Part shown: piece after piece, positions 1 to 9,600 of the stretch
Layout of the letters: the number at the start of each line of letters is the position of its first letter
How positions within the stretch are numbered: the stretch's first letter is position 1
Source of the DNA: Aurantibacter aestuarii
GTDB taxonomy: Bacteria > Bacteroidota > Bacteroidia > Flavobacteriales > Flavobacteriaceae
Length of the DNA: 64,000 nucleotides
Direction: 5' to 3'
Assembly (NCBI RefSeq): GCF_003008425.1
Contig: NZ_PXOQ01000015.1
Coordinates: forward strand, 248,001-312,000
Made by a program: the position numbers and the translations under genes
Notes under the pieces: generated by a model
What the model was told of the DNA's origin: nothing
The model's database searches: none
Seen by the model: the letters and a program-made list of their open reading frames with translations, nothing else

Positions 1-239
1 TGATAAATTCGGGATAAAAACACATCTAGATAGGGTAAAAAGTACTCTAAATGCTCTTTACATAAAAATTCTAAAACCCAAGCTGCTCGTGCCGAAATTT
101 TATCGGTTGTCATATATAAAATGTCTAAAAGTATAGGGATAAGAGTGGGTTGGTTAATTACCAACTGCGCGTAGTAGTGCCTTTTTTCTCGGGAATGATT
201 GACATAATTTAATTCTTGATAAAGCTCCTTATGTGTCAC
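1..239 (-). CDS. Partial conserved protein, N-terminal 79 codons only
   Basis: On the minus strand an open frame runs from a GTG at 239 to the window edge without a stop. It starts MTHKELYQELNYVNHSREKR and continues with alternating amphipathic helices such as ARAAWVLEFLCKEHLEYF, which looks like an all-helical (HEAT-like) fold. I recall similar short flavobacterial proteins that databases often label adenylosuccinate lyase, but no lyase motif is visible here and I would not use that name. It is divergent from the haem-binding gene, with only about 35 bases between the two starts. No ATG is available, so the GTG start is the best guess. Confidence 0.6.
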   Translation of the reverse strand, partial: MTHKELYQELNYVNHSREKRHYYAQLVINQPTLIPILLDILYMTTDKISARAAWVLEFLCKEHLEYFLPYLDVFLSRIY

Positions 240-274
240 CTTTTTTATATTTTTATGGCTTAAAGATATATAAA

Positions 275-751
275 ATGAAAATTGTAAAAAAAATACTTAT
301 AGTTTTACTTCTAGTGCTTGTTATAGCTCAGTTTTTTGGCCCAGATAAAAATGAAAGTGATTTGGAAGATATCAAACCTTTTTTAACTGAAACGAATCCG
401 CCAAAAGATGTTTTAGCTATTTTAGAAACCACTTGTTACGATTGCCATAGTAGTAATACTACCTATCCTTGGTACAACAACATAACTCCTGTAAACTATT
501 GGTTGGACAGTCATATTGAAGAAGGAAAAGAGCATTTTAATATGTCGGACTGGAACTCTTATTCTTTAAAGAAAAAAGACCATAAGCTAGATGAACTTAT
601 AGAAGAGGTTGAAGAAGGAGAAATGCCATTAAACTCATACACCTATACTCATGGTGATGCTAACTTAACTCCGGAACAAATTAAAAAAGTGACCGAGTGG
701 GCAAAAAATGTGAGAGCGTTCTATAGCATTCAAATGGAAGTACCACAGTAA
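275..751 (+). CDS. Haem-binding domain protein (CxxCH, periplasmic)
   Basis: A 158-residue protein with one N-terminal membrane/signal segment (about residues 5-20, KKILIVLLLVLVIAQFF) and one c-type haem motif, CYDCH, at residues 54-58, followed by the family-typical SSNTTYPWY. This matches the Haem_bd family common in Bacteroidetes, thought to be periplasmic and to carry one covalently bound haem; the partner is unknown. An upstream in-frame GTG at 233 would add 14 residues in front of the signal sequence, so I prefer the ATG at 275, which puts MKIVKK at the N-terminus. It sits two bases ahead of the next gene, suggesting one transcript. Confidence 0.85.
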   Translation: MKIVKKILIVLLLVLVIAQFFGPDKNESDLEDIKPFLTETNPPKDVLAILETTCYDCHSSNTTYPWYNNITPVNYWLDSHIEEGKEHFNMSDWNSYSLKKKDHKLDELIEEVEEGEMPLNSYTYTHGDANLTPEQIKKVTEWAKNVRAFYSIQMEVPQ

Positions 752-753
752 GA

Positions 754-1986
754 TTGGATAAAACGCTTTTAATACTTGGCTTTGTCTGGCCAGAACCTAA
801 AAGTTCTGCTGCCGGATCTAGAATGCTACAACTTATCCAGCTATTTTTAAAAGCGAATTACAAAATTACGTTTGCTACCGCTTGCGCTAAATCAGACCAG
901 GCTTTTAATCTTAAATCTATAGGTTTAGAAACTGTTTCTATTACACTTAATGATTCTGGTTTTGATGCTTTTGTAAAACAACTAAATCCTAAAATTGTGC
1001 TTTTTGATAGGTTTAATATTGAAGAGCAGTTTGGTTGGCGAGTTTCAGAGCAATGTCCTAACGCGGTTAAACTATTAGATACAGAAGATTTACATTGTTT
1101 ACGTAAAGGCAGACATGCGGCATTTAAAAAAGGAGAAGCTTTTAATGACGATTATTTATATACTGAACTAGCAAAACGTGAAATTGCCAGTATATTAAGA
1201 TCCGACTGTACTTTGATGATTTCAGAATATGAAATAGAGCTTTTAAAGAATAAATTTAAACTACAAGAATCCCAATTATATTATTTGCCATTTTTAGTTG
1301 AAGATAGCCAAATTAATGTGACAGGTCTAAACACTTTTGAAAAGCGAAAAAATTTTATAACTATTGGAAACTTTTTACACGAACCCAATTGGCAAGCGGT
1401 ATTACTATTAAAGCATAAGATTTGGCCTAAAATAAGATTGCAGTTACCAAACGCCGAATTACATATTTATGGGGCTTATGTGTCTCAAAAAGCCACACAA
1501 TTACACCAACCAAAAGATGGTTTTTATATTAAAGGTTTTGCAGAAAATGTCAATAGACTTATGGAGGAATATAGGGTTTGTTTGTCTTATTTACCTTTTG
1601 GAGCAGGTCTTAAAGGAAAAATATTAGACGCCATGAGAAATGGTTTGCCATGCGCGATGAATCCTATAGCGACGGAAGGTATTTTTGGTCATTTACACAT
1701 AAACGGTATTTGTGAAGAAGATATAAATACTTTTAGTGATCAAACTGTTCAATTGTACTCTAATAAGAATGCTTGGGAAGAAGCACAGAAAAATGGTTAT
1801 AAAGTACTAGAAGAGCGTTTTAAATTAGCTTTATTTGAATCGGCTTTTATAGATAGCGTAGAGCAACTTCAGCAAAATTTAAAAAAACATAGGCAAGAGC
1901 ATTTTTTGGGGCAGATTTTACAACACCACAACCTGCAAAGTACTAAATACATGAGTAAGTGGATTGAAGCTAAAAATAAGCTATAA
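754..1986 (+). CDS. Glycosyltransferase, GT-B/family 4-like
   Basis: A 410-residue GT-B-type protein. The N-terminal domain begins LLILGFVWPEPKSSAAGSR, a signature of a Bacteroidetes glycosyltransferase group. The C-terminal half has the nucleotide-sugar-binding region with HEPNWQAVLLLKHKIWP and a glycine-rich FGAGLKGKILDAMRNGLP. The start is TTG at 754, two bases after the preceding stop; the first ATG lies 23 codons inside the conserved N-terminus and would truncate it. It stands alone outside the large polysaccharide block, so its acceptor is unknown. The family is clear; the substrate is not. Confidence 0.8.
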   Translation: MDKTLLILGFVWPEPKSSAAGSRMLQLIQLFLKANYKITFATACAKSDQAFNLKSIGLETVSITLNDSGFDAFVKQLNPKIVLFDRFNIEEQFGWRVSEQCPNAVKLLDTEDLHCLRKGRHAAFKKGEAFNDDYLYTELAKREIASILRSDCTLMISEYEIELLKNKFKLQESQLYYLPFLVEDSQINVTGLNTFEKRKNFITIGNFLHEPNWQAVLLLKHKIWPKIRLQLPNAELHIYGAYVSQKATQLHQPKDGFYIKGFAENVNRLMEEYRVCLSYLPFGAGLKGKILDAMRNGLPCAMNPIATEGIFGHLHINGICEEDINTFSDQTVQLYSNKNAWEEAQKNGYKVLEERFKLALFESAFIDSVEQLQQNLKKHRQEHFLGQILQHHNLQSTKYMSKWIEAKNKL

Positions 1987-2003
1987 CATGATCTAAAAAA
2001 TAA

Positions 2004-2030
2004 AGGGATTACTTTATTAAGATAATCCCT
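2004..2030 (-). terminator. Intrinsic terminator behind the GlcG-type gene
   Basis: A perfect 8-bp stem (AGGGATTA at 2004-2011, TAATCCCT at 2023-2030) lies between two convergent genes. Read on the minus strand it is followed by a T-rich run, so it should end the GlcG-type transcript. The plus-strand side has no clean T run, so it may serve the upstream glycosyltransferase less well. Confidence 0.6.
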
Positions 2031-2039
2031 CTGTTATTA

Positions 2040-2435
2040 TTATAACGCTTTAGAACCAGCTTCGGCAACTGTATGGTCATTGTCAACAGAACTTCCACTA
2101 ACGCCAACAGCACCAATAATTTCTCCAGATGCATTTTTTAATACCACGCCTCCTGGAAAGGTAATTAGTCCATTATTAGAATGTTCAATATTGTAAAGAG
2201 GTTGTCCAGGTTGAGATAACTCACCTATAGAACCTGTGTTCATATCAAAATAACGAGCTGTTTTAGCTTTTTTAATGGCAATATCTAAAGAGCCTAACCA
2301 AGCACCATCCATTCTTGCAAACGCCACTAAATTGGCGCCAGCATCTACTACGGCTATATTCATTTTTGTATCTATTGCTTTAGATTTTTCTTTGGCTGCA
2401 GCAATTACTTGTTCAGCCTGAGCTAATGTCATCAT
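2040..2435 (-). CDS. GlcG/HbpS-type haem-degrading domain protein
   Basis: A 131-residue protein of the GlcG/HbpS family (PF03928 type). The hallmark C-terminal half is visible: [22 protein letters not shown], ending in a helix with AEAGSKAL; the N-terminal helix is [18 protein letters not shown]. Family members bind haem or are encoded beside glycolate or cobalamin genes, but the real role is mostly unproven. There is no signal peptide, so it should be cytoplasmic. Two adjacent ATG codons start it; I use the first. It follows the APC permease on the same strand after about 70 bases. Confidence 0.85.
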   Translation of the reverse strand: MMTLAQAEQVIAAAKEKSKAIDTKMNIAVVDAGANLVAFARMDGAWLGSLDIAIKKAKTARYFDMNTGSIGELSQPGQPLYNIEHSNNGLITFPGGVVLKNASGEIIGAVGVSGSSVDNDHTVAEAGSKAL

Positions 2436-2506
2436 ATAATTATATTATTTAAATTCTTATTAAAGGTAGTGTTTAAAGGCTCTAATTGTGTTAAGAAAAT
2501 GTTGTT

Positions 2507-3790
2507 TTATGACTCTGTTTTTTTATATACCCATTCAAAAACAAAACATAAGACAATAATTCCTATAGAAATAATAACCCCAATTCGGTTCTGGTTAAAT
2601 TGCTGTAAAATTAAATTTATAAAGGCTAATAAACACAACAGGCTGGCTAAACCATGAATCCATTTTTTAGAATTTAATTCAGCATATTTTTTATAGGCTA
2701 TATAGTTTACAATACTAAAAATAAGTAAAAAACCACTGCTACCAGCGGTAGAAATACTCTCTAAATTAAACGCGTTAACCAATGTAAGAGATAAAAGCGC
2801 TGTAATAATTAATCCAATAGGTTTTCCCCAATATATATGACAAAAATATTTAGGTAATTCATCATCTTCTGCAATGTTGTAATTAATTCTACTACTACCT
2901 AACAGGGTTGCATTTATTGCAGAAAAAGTTGAAATTAAAGCTGTAATTGAAATGATAGTAAATCCTATTTGACCTAAAGTCGGTTCAGCTGCTTTGGCAA
3001 GTACAAAATCTTTTGCGCTTGCAATATCTTCAAAAGAAATGGCTCCAACCGTTACAATTGCTATTAAGACATACAATAAAACGACAAACCCCACCGCTCC
3101 AAAATAAGCTTTTTCAGTATTTCTTTCTTTGTTTTTTAAGTCAGAAATAGAATTGGCTATAAGCTCGAAACCTTCATATGCTACAAAAATCACCATTCCG
3201 CCGAAAAGTAATAAAAGAGGGCTCTCCCAATTGGTTGGTGTTAATTGACTTAAATGAACTGGATTTGTATATAAACCATAAAAACCAATGCCAATAAAAA
3301 CTAACAGAATTAATAATTTTATAACAACTGAAACCGATTCAATACCACTTACAAATTTGACACTAAGATAATTTATTATAAGAGCTAAAATTATTATTGC
3401 AGATTCTAAAATATGTACATCTATAGTTTTATTTTCAGTAATTTTTATAAGTTCAGAACCATAAGACCCGAATGCAGATGCGTATAATGCTAACATTACT
3501 ATATAACTTACCCACAGTAAATTATTAATACCTCCTGCAAAAATACTGGTTCCAAACTGTTGTCCTATAAACTTAACGGTTCCGCCATTTTCCGGATATT
3601 TTTTAGATAATTTTGCGTAAGAATAAGTTGTTAGCAAGGCAATAAGTCCTGCAAATAGAAAAGCAACAGGAGTTCCTCCTTTAGCTAAAGAAACCGCTAA
3701 GCCTAAAACTGCAAAAATACCGCCACCAACCATGCCACCTACACCAATGGAAATGGCTTCTTTTAAATCAATTTTTTTGTTTTCAGGCAT
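2507..3790 (-). CDS. APC-superfamily amino acid permease
   Basis: A 427-residue polytopic inner-membrane protein with roughly 12 hydrophobic segments. The first helix carries the APC signature GGMVGGGIFAVLG (about residues 18-30). The later YEGFELIANSISDLKNKERN segment is typical of permeases that exchange or import amino acids. It is transcribed with the CIA30 gene upstream and the GlcG-type gene downstream, but these neighbours do not reveal the substrate. Its length is normal for the family and the ATG start precedes PENKKIDLKEAIS, a usual cytoplasmic N-tail. Confidence 0.85.
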   Translation of the reverse strand: MPENKKIDLKEAISIGVGGMVGGGIFAVLGLAVSLAKGGTPVAFLFAGLIALLTTYSYAKLSKKYPENGGTVKFIGQQFGTSIFAGGINNLLWVSYIVMLALYASAFGSYGSELIKITENKTIDVHILESAIIILALIINYLSVKFVSGIESVSVVIKLLILLVFIGIGFYGLYTNPVHLSQLTPTNWESPLLLLFGGMVIFVAYEGFELIANSISDLKNKERNTEKAYFGAVGFVVLLYVLIAIVTVGAISFEDIASAKDFVLAKAAEPTLGQIGFTIISITALISTFSAINATLLGSSRINYNIAEDDELPKYFCHIYWGKPIGLIITALLSLTLVNAFNLESISTAGSSGFLLIFSIVNYIAYKKYAELNSKKWIHGLASLLCLLAFINLILQQFNQNRIGVIISIGIIVLCFVFEWVYKKTES

Positions 3791-3817
3791 TCTAGATTTG
3801 GTTTTGATATATCAAAA

Positions 3818-4360
3818 TTACTCAAAATTGATGTAATCTATTTCAATATCAAAATTGCCTTCTTCTTTATCGCTTATAATTAATGCAATATTAAAAACCT
3901 CTTCTAAAGCATCTAAAGGCATAGAATCTTCCATTTTTTCTGAAATTTTATAATAGTCAAAGTCCGATAATTTAATGGTAAGCTCTTGCCAGTCATCAGA
4001 TTTAGGGGAAAATGTAAACTTGTAATAGGGTATGTAATATTTCTGAGAACTTTTTAAGGAGATACCAAAACTCCGTGAAGTATTAACGCTTTTAAAACGA
4101 ATGGTCAAGGTTTTACACTCTTTAAGTGCGCCTTTTGGAATTAAAGTACGCATACTTGCAAACCCGCCATTATTTTCTAGAGACGTATGACCTTTAAAGA
4201 TAATACTGTTTTCTTTTTCTTCAATTTTAGAATTAGACTTTCCACCCATAACATCGTCATTTACAATACGCCATGTATCTGTATTGTTTTTACTCCCAAA
4301 ATTAAATTGAGGTGGATTGGTCATTATCGTCATAGTTATAAGTAAATAAATGAGTTTCAT
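3818..4360 (-). CDS. CIA30-family protein
   Basis: A 180-residue protein with the CIA30 (complex I intermediate-associated protein 30) domain. The motif WRIVNDDVMGGKSNSKIE lies at about residues 31-48 and FKGHTSLENNGGFASMRT at about 55-72, with a beta-sandwich-like remainder. The eukaryotic relative helps assemble complex I; bacterial members have no settled function and the domain resembles a carbohydrate-binding jelly roll. The first 15 residues are hydrophobic but a signal peptide is not convincing. It is divergent from the sulfatase gene, with about 100 bases between the starts. Confidence 0.8.
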   Translation of the reverse strand: MKLIYLLITMTIMTNPPQFNFGSKNNTDTWRIVNDDVMGGKSNSKIEEKENSIIFKGHTSLENNGGFASMRTLIPKGALKECKTLTIRFKSVNTSRSFGISLKSSQKYYIPYYKFTFSPKSDDWQELTIKLSDFDYYKISEKMEDSMPLDALEEVFNIALIISDKEEGNFDIEIDYINFE

Positions 4361-4459
4361 AAGACTTAAATTTAAGTTTTTAATCTACCATTTTTTAATA
4401 TTTAATATAAGCTTAACGAAGTTGTTTAATCTTTTTTATTTTTGAATAAATTAGTTTTT

Positions 4460-5935
4460 ATGAAATATATCAGCGCAAGTTTTTTTATCATTTTATGTGT
4501 ATTAATGTCTTGTAAACAACCACAGGTTGGTCAATCTATAAAAAAGGGACCTAAAAAAAACCAACCCAATGTGCTGTTGCTTTATATGGACGATTTGCGC
4601 CCGGAACTTGGAGCCTATGGTTCCAGTTTAGTCAAAACCCCTCACATAGATAGTTTAGCTTCCCATGGAGTAACTTTTAAGGAAGCTTACAGCAATGTAT
4701 CTGTTTGTGGGGCATCTAGAGCTTCCATGCTTACAGGAATTAGACCTACACGAACGCAGTTTTTAAATTATAATACGTTTGTAGAAAAAGAAACGCCTAA
4801 TGCCATAAGTTTACCGTTACTCTTTAAACAAAATGGGTACACGACCATCTCTAATGGTAAAATTTATCATCATTTAGATGATAATGATACCGATTTTGAT
4901 GAGGTTTACAGACCTTATGCATTTGATAACAACGATAAGAATTTAGCACCAACCGATTATTGGCAATCGCTTTGGAAAGACTATCAAAACCCTGAAAATA
5001 GAATAGAGTATAAGCAAACCAATACAGGTCCGGCTTATGAAAGTGCAGAGGTAGAAGATTCGGTTTATATTGATGGATTAATGACAGAGAAAGTTATTAG
5101 AGATATTAAAAAACTAAAAAACAGTAAGCAACCATTTTTTTTAACTGCAGGTTTTATTAGTCCGCACTTACCTTTTAATGCACCAAAAAAATACTGGGAT
5201 ATGTATCCTAGAGCATCTATAAAATTACCAAATAATAATATTATTCCTAAACATGCTCCTGCGTTAAGTATTAGTAATTGGCCAGAAATGAGAGCTTACA
5301 GTGGTATTCCAAAATCTGGTCCTGTTAGTGATAGTTTAGCAAAAACCTTAATTCATGGGTATTATGCCACTGTAAGTTATACCGATGCTTTAATTGGTAA
5401 CATAGTATCAGCCTTAAAAGCTGAGCAATTGTACGATAATACTATTATAATATTGGTTAGTGACCATGGTTATAATTTATCTGAACATACACAATGGGCT
5501 AAATTTACGACTCATAAAATATCTTCTCAGGTGCCATTAATTATATCGGCACCAAACTATCGGGAAAACGTATCGTCTTCAGCTTTGGTAGAATTGGTAG
5601 ATGTGTACCCAACATTAACCGATTTATGTCAACTTAAAAATCCAGTAAACCAGTTGGAAGGCGAAAGTTTAGTGTCCCATTTTACCTCTTCAAATGCAAC
5701 AGGAAAAGAAGTTCTGTTCTTAAAAAACGGCAATGGTTATGGTTTAAAAACAAAGGAATTTGGATATACAGAGTTTATTCACCCAAAAACCAAAGCGCTT
5801 TTAGCAAGAACCTTATACGACCACAGCAAAGATCCAGAAGAAACTATAAATGTAGCAGAGCTTCCGGAATATGCCTCAACCGTGTTTCAATTACATCAAA
5901 CCTTACATTCTAAATTTAAAGCCAATTTGGAGTAA
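4460..5935 (+). CDS. Sulfatase, iduronate-2-sulfatase-like lipoprotein
   Basis: A type I sulfatase of about 491 residues. The N-terminus MKYISASFFIILCVLMSCK is a lipoprotein signal with the lipidated Cys in LMSC, placing it in the cell envelope. The alkaline-phosphatase-fold metal site begins LLYMDDLRPELGAYG. The catalytic CGASR motif (Cys about 83), which a maturase converts to formylglycine, is followed by ASMLTGIRPTR. LVSDHGYNLSEHTQWAK supplies later active-site residues. It probably removes sulfate from polysaccharide; the iduronate-2-sulfatase-like subgroup often acts on algal or host glycans. A TTG at 4442 would add six residues before the signal, so the ATG is preferred. Confidence 0.88.
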   Translation: MKYISASFFIILCVLMSCKQPQVGQSIKKGPKKNQPNVLLLYMDDLRPELGAYGSSLVKTPHIDSLASHGVTFKEAYSNVSVCGASRASMLTGIRPTRTQFLNYNTFVEKETPNAISLPLLFKQNGYTTISNGKIYHHLDDNDTDFDEVYRPYAFDNNDKNLAPTDYWQSLWKDYQNPENRIEYKQTNTGPAYESAEVEDSVYIDGLMTEKVIRDIKKLKNSKQPFFLTAGFISPHLPFNAPKKYWDMYPRASIKLPNNNIIPKHAPALSISNWPEMRAYSGIPKSGPVSDSLAKTLIHGYYATVSYTDALIGNIVSALKAEQLYDNTIIILVSDHGYNLSEHTQWAKFTTHKISSQVPLIISAPNYRENVSSSALVELVDVYPTLTDLCQLKNPVNQLEGESLVSHFTSSNATGKEVLFLKNGNGYGLKTKEFGYTEFIHPKTKALLARTLYDHSKDPEETINVAELPEYASTVFQLHQTLHSKFKANLE

Positions 5936-5953
5936 ACTTTTTTTTCTAAAAAG

Positions 5954-5988
5954 AAAGCGGCTTTATAATAAAATTACAAAGCCGCTTT
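5954..5988. terminator. Bidirectional terminator between convergent genes
   Basis: A perfect 11-bp stem (AAAGCGGCTTT at 5954-5964 and its complement at 5978-5988) with a T run on the plus-strand side and A/T-rich flank on the other. It lies between the stop of the sulfatase and the stop of the minus-strand J-domain gene and can end both transcripts. Confidence 0.85.
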
Positions 5989-6006
5989 TTTAGGAGTTTT
6001 AGAAAC

Positions 6007-6456
6007 TTAAACCGTTTCCATACTTTTTTTAGATTTACGATACAAGTAAGACGTAAATACATTTCGCTTTGCAAAACGTGTTAATTTGTCCGACTGGCAC
6101 ATTTTTACATACACATTTCTTGGTACACCAAAATACTCATAAGTCGTACCGTCTAAAAATGTAATTTCTAAACGTAAATTTTTATATTGAAAGTCTGCAA
6201 TACCAGAAGTATTAATGGTTTCGGTATATTCTTCTTGGTATTTCTCTCTGGTTTCTGGAGCAATACTTACTAGAAAATGATAGGCATCAATAATTTTACG
6301 TCCCATTTCTTCAGCTTCAGCAGCTTTTTCATCGTCTGCCTGAAATTTATCCGGATGCCATTCTTTAACTAAGTTTCTGTAAGTTGTTTTCAACTCTTTT
6401 AAAGTTGATTTAGGCTCTGCAGCAAATAAGGTTCTGTATTCTTTAACGCGTTTCAT
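6007..6456 (-). CDS. J-domain protein with C-terminal KTSC domain
   Basis: A 149-residue two-domain protein. Residues about 5-75 form a DnaJ-type J domain with the HPD tripeptide in YRNLVKEWHPDKFQ, which stimulates Hsp70 ATPase activity. Residues about 85-145 match the KTSC domain (IADFQYKNLRLEITFLDGTTYEYFGVP), a small predicted nucleic-acid-binding fold. There is no zinc finger or substrate-binding domain, so it is a specialised co-chaperone rather than DnaJ itself. This domain pair recurs in Flavobacteriia. It has its own promoter candidate and shares a terminator with the sulfatase. Confidence 0.85.
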   Translation of the reverse strand: MKRVKEYRTLFAAEPKSTLKELKTTYRNLVKEWHPDKFQADDEKAAEAEEMGRKIIDAYHFLVSIAPETREKYQEEYTETINTSGIADFQYKNLRLEITFLDGTTYEYFGVPRNVYVKMCQSDKLTRFAKRNVFTSYLYRKSKKSMETV

Positions 6457-6476
6457 ATCAATTTTTTAAGAAAGCG

Positions 6477-6484
6477 CAAAGGTA
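6477..6484 (-). promoter_or_regulatory. Candidate -7 box for the J-domain gene
   Basis: Read on the minus strand the sequence is TACCTTTG, an exact match to the Bacteroidetes -7 element TAnnTTTG, ending about 20 bases before the ATG. The -33 element 19 bases upstream is imperfect (GTTT), so the site is only a candidate. Confidence 0.35.
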
Positions 6485-6592
6485 GTTTTTAAATTAGGTT
6501 TTAAAACCATTATTTTAATTTTATTTAATTCTGAATTTTTTTAGTTTTAATCGATTTAAGTTGGTTGAGTTTTTTAGAGTGAGTTATAAAAA

Positions 6593-6622
6593 AAAATCTC
6601 AAAACCGAAGTTTTGAGATTTT
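6593..6622 (-). terminator. Intrinsic terminator of secA
   Basis: A perfect 13-bp stem (AAAATCTCAAAAC at 6593-6605 and its complement at 6610-6622) closed by a CGAA loop. On the minus strand it is followed by a run of T, just behind the secA stop at 6644. This is a strong intrinsic terminator. Confidence 0.85.
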
Positions 6623-6643
6623 CATATACATATTTAGAAGACT

Positions 6644-9600
6644 TTAGTTATTGAAAATCACCCAAGTACCTTGTTTTAATAAAGGCTCTGCTTGTTTGTA
6701 TTTTACATCTTTACTTTCACCCGTCATCACGTTTTTAATAGTCACTTTATCATTACGTCCAATTTTTGGTTGGTCTCTAACAATAGTTTCTACAACTTGT
6801 TGTTGTGGTTGCGTTTGTCCAGCTTGTCTGTTTTGAGCAGAACGCTCATCTAAATTCGGAATTTCTTCTTTTTGAGTTTGTAATTTCTCTTTGCTTTTTA
6901 CTTCGCGAGCTTCACTTATAGCTGAAGAATCTTGAGTAGGCAATTCGCCTTTAAATAAAAATGAGATCACATCTTTATTTACCGTATCAATCATAACTTT
7001 AAATAACTCGAAAGCTTCAAACTTATAAATTAATAAAGGATCTTTTTGTTCGTGTACGGCTAATTGGACCGATTGTTTTAACTCGTCCATTTTACGTAAA
7101 TGCGTTTTCCAAGCATCGTCTATAATGGCTAAAGAGATATTTTTCTCGAAGTCTACAATAAGTTGTTTACCATTAGTTTCGTAAGCTTTTTCTAAATCGG
7201 TGACAACTTGAATAGATTTTACACCATCTGTAAAAGGTACTACAATACGTTTGAATTGCTCACGTTGAGTTTCATATACATTTTTAATAACAGGGAAAGC
7301 TACTTCTGCATTACGCTCCATTTTAGATTTGTAATGTGCAAATGCTTCCTTATAGACTTTTTGTGCAATTTGTAATGCTGAAAGTTTAGCAAATTCTGCT
7401 TCAGAAATAGGTGAACTCATAGAGAAATAACGAATCAATTCAAATTCGAAATTCTTAAAGTCGTTAGTTGCTTTATTTCCATCTGAAATCACTTCAGCAG
7501 TATCGTATATCATATTGGCGATATCGACACTTAAACGTTCACCAAATAAGGCGTTGTAACGACGTTTGTACACCACTTCACGCTGAGCATTCATAACATC
7601 ATCGTACTCTAATAAACGCTTACGAACCCCAAAGTTATTTTCTTCAACTTTTTTCTGTGCTCTTTCAATAGATTTAGAAATCATAGAATGCTGAATGACT
7701 TCACCTTCTTTTAATCCCATTCTATCCATCATTTTGGCAATACGTTCACTACCAAATAATCGCATTAAATTATCTTCTAAAGACACATAAAATTGTGAGC
7801 TTCCTGGATCTCCTTGACGACCAGCACGACCACGTAACTGTCTGTCTACACGACGCGAATCGTGACGTTCTGTACCAACAATAGCTAAACCACCAGCAGC
7901 TTTAACCGCTTCACTTAACTTAATATCTGTACCACGACCAGCCATGTTTGTTGCAATAGTTACTTGTCCTGGTTTTCCAGCTTCGGCAACAATATCGGCT
8001 TCACGTTTGTGTAATTTCGCATTAAGTACATTGTGCGGTACTTTACGAATAGATAACATTTTACCTAATAATTCCGATATTTCTACATTAGTAGTACCAA
8101 TTAAAACAGGTCTTCCGGCTTGTGATAATTTGGTAACTTCGTCTATAACGGCGTTATATTTTTCTCTTTTGGTTTTATAAACTAAATCTTCTTTGTCTTT
8201 TCTGGCAATTGGTCTGTTGGTAGGAATTTCTACCACATCTAGCTTGTAGATTTCCCAAAATTCTCCTGCTTCTGTAACCGCAGTACCTGTCATACCAGAC
8301 AGTTTACGGTACATTCTAAAGTAATTTTGAAGTGTTACGGTTGCAAAAGTTTGTGTGGCATCTTCAATTTTTACGTTTTCTTTCGCTTCAATCGCTTGGT
8401 GTAACCCGTCAGAATAACGACGACCATCCATTATACGTCCGGTTTGCTCATCTACAATCATGACTTTATTGTCCATAACCACATATTGGTTATCTTTTTC
8501 AAATAAAGCGTAGGCTTTTAATAGCTGACTTAAAGTATGAATACGCTCCGATTTAATTCCGAATTCTTTAAAAAGCTCTTCTTTCTTTTCAGCTTCTTCT
8601 TCTTTAGAAAGATTTAATTTTTCAATTTTTGCAATTTCTAAACCTATTTCTGGTAAAACGAAAAAGTCTGGATTATCTGCTCCCGAAATGTATTCAACAC
8701 CTTTATCGGTTAATTCTACTTGATTGTTTTTTTCTTCAATAACATAGTACAATTCCGCATCTACCTTAGGCATTTCGCGGTTATTGTCTGCCATGTATGT
8801 GTTTTCTGTTTTTTGAAGTAATTGCTTGTTTCCTTCTTCACTTAAAAACTTAATTAATGCTTTATTTTTAGGAATACCTCTGTAAACTCTTAATAATAAA
8901 AAGCCTCCTTCTTTGGTGTCACCTTCAGCAATTAATTTCTTAGCTTCTACTAAAACACCAGTTAAATATTTACGTTGTACCGAAACAATGTCGTCTACTT
9001 TAGGTTTTAATTCTGTAAACTCATGGCGGTCTCCTTGTGGGATTGGACCGGAAATAATTAATGGCGTACGCGCATCATCTACTAAAACTGAATCGACCTC
9101 ATCTACAATAGCGTAGTGGTGTGGACGTTGCACTAAATCGTTTGGAGAGTGCGACATGTTATCACGCAGGTAATCGAAACCAAATTCATTGTTTGTCCCG
9201 TAAGTAATGTCTGCATTATAAGCTTTACGACGCGCATCACTGTTAGGTTGATGGTAGTCAATACAATCTACACTTAAACCGTGGAACTCAAATATTGGTG
9301 CCATCCATGCACTATCTCGCTTCGCTAAATAGTCGTTTACAGTTACTAAATGCACGCCTTTTCCAGCTATGGCATTTAAATACATTGGCAGGGTTGCAAC
9401 TAAGGTTTTACCTTCACCAGTTTGCATCTCTGCAATTTTACCTTGGTGCATGGCAATACCACCAATTAACTGCACATCGTAATGTACCATGTCCCATGTA
9501 ATGGCTTTTCCTGCAGCATCCCATGAATTTGCCCAAATGGCTTGGTCACCTTCTAAGGTTACATTGTCTTTAAGTCCAGAAATATGACGGTCAAACTCAT

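Noticed and set aside
233-274. N-terminal extension of the haem-binding protein from a GTG at 233
   Set aside because: It would place 14 residues before a normal signal/anchor sequence and overlap the divergent gene's start; the ATG at 275 is better.
2469-2657. 62-codon plus-strand ORF over the 3' end of the APC permease gene
   Set aside because: It overlaps the permease coding sequence on the opposite strand and shows no family features.
6651-9501. Several plus-strand ORFs of 60-80 codons opposite secA
   Set aside because: They lie antisense to a strongly conserved gene and have no recognisable product; they are frame shadows.
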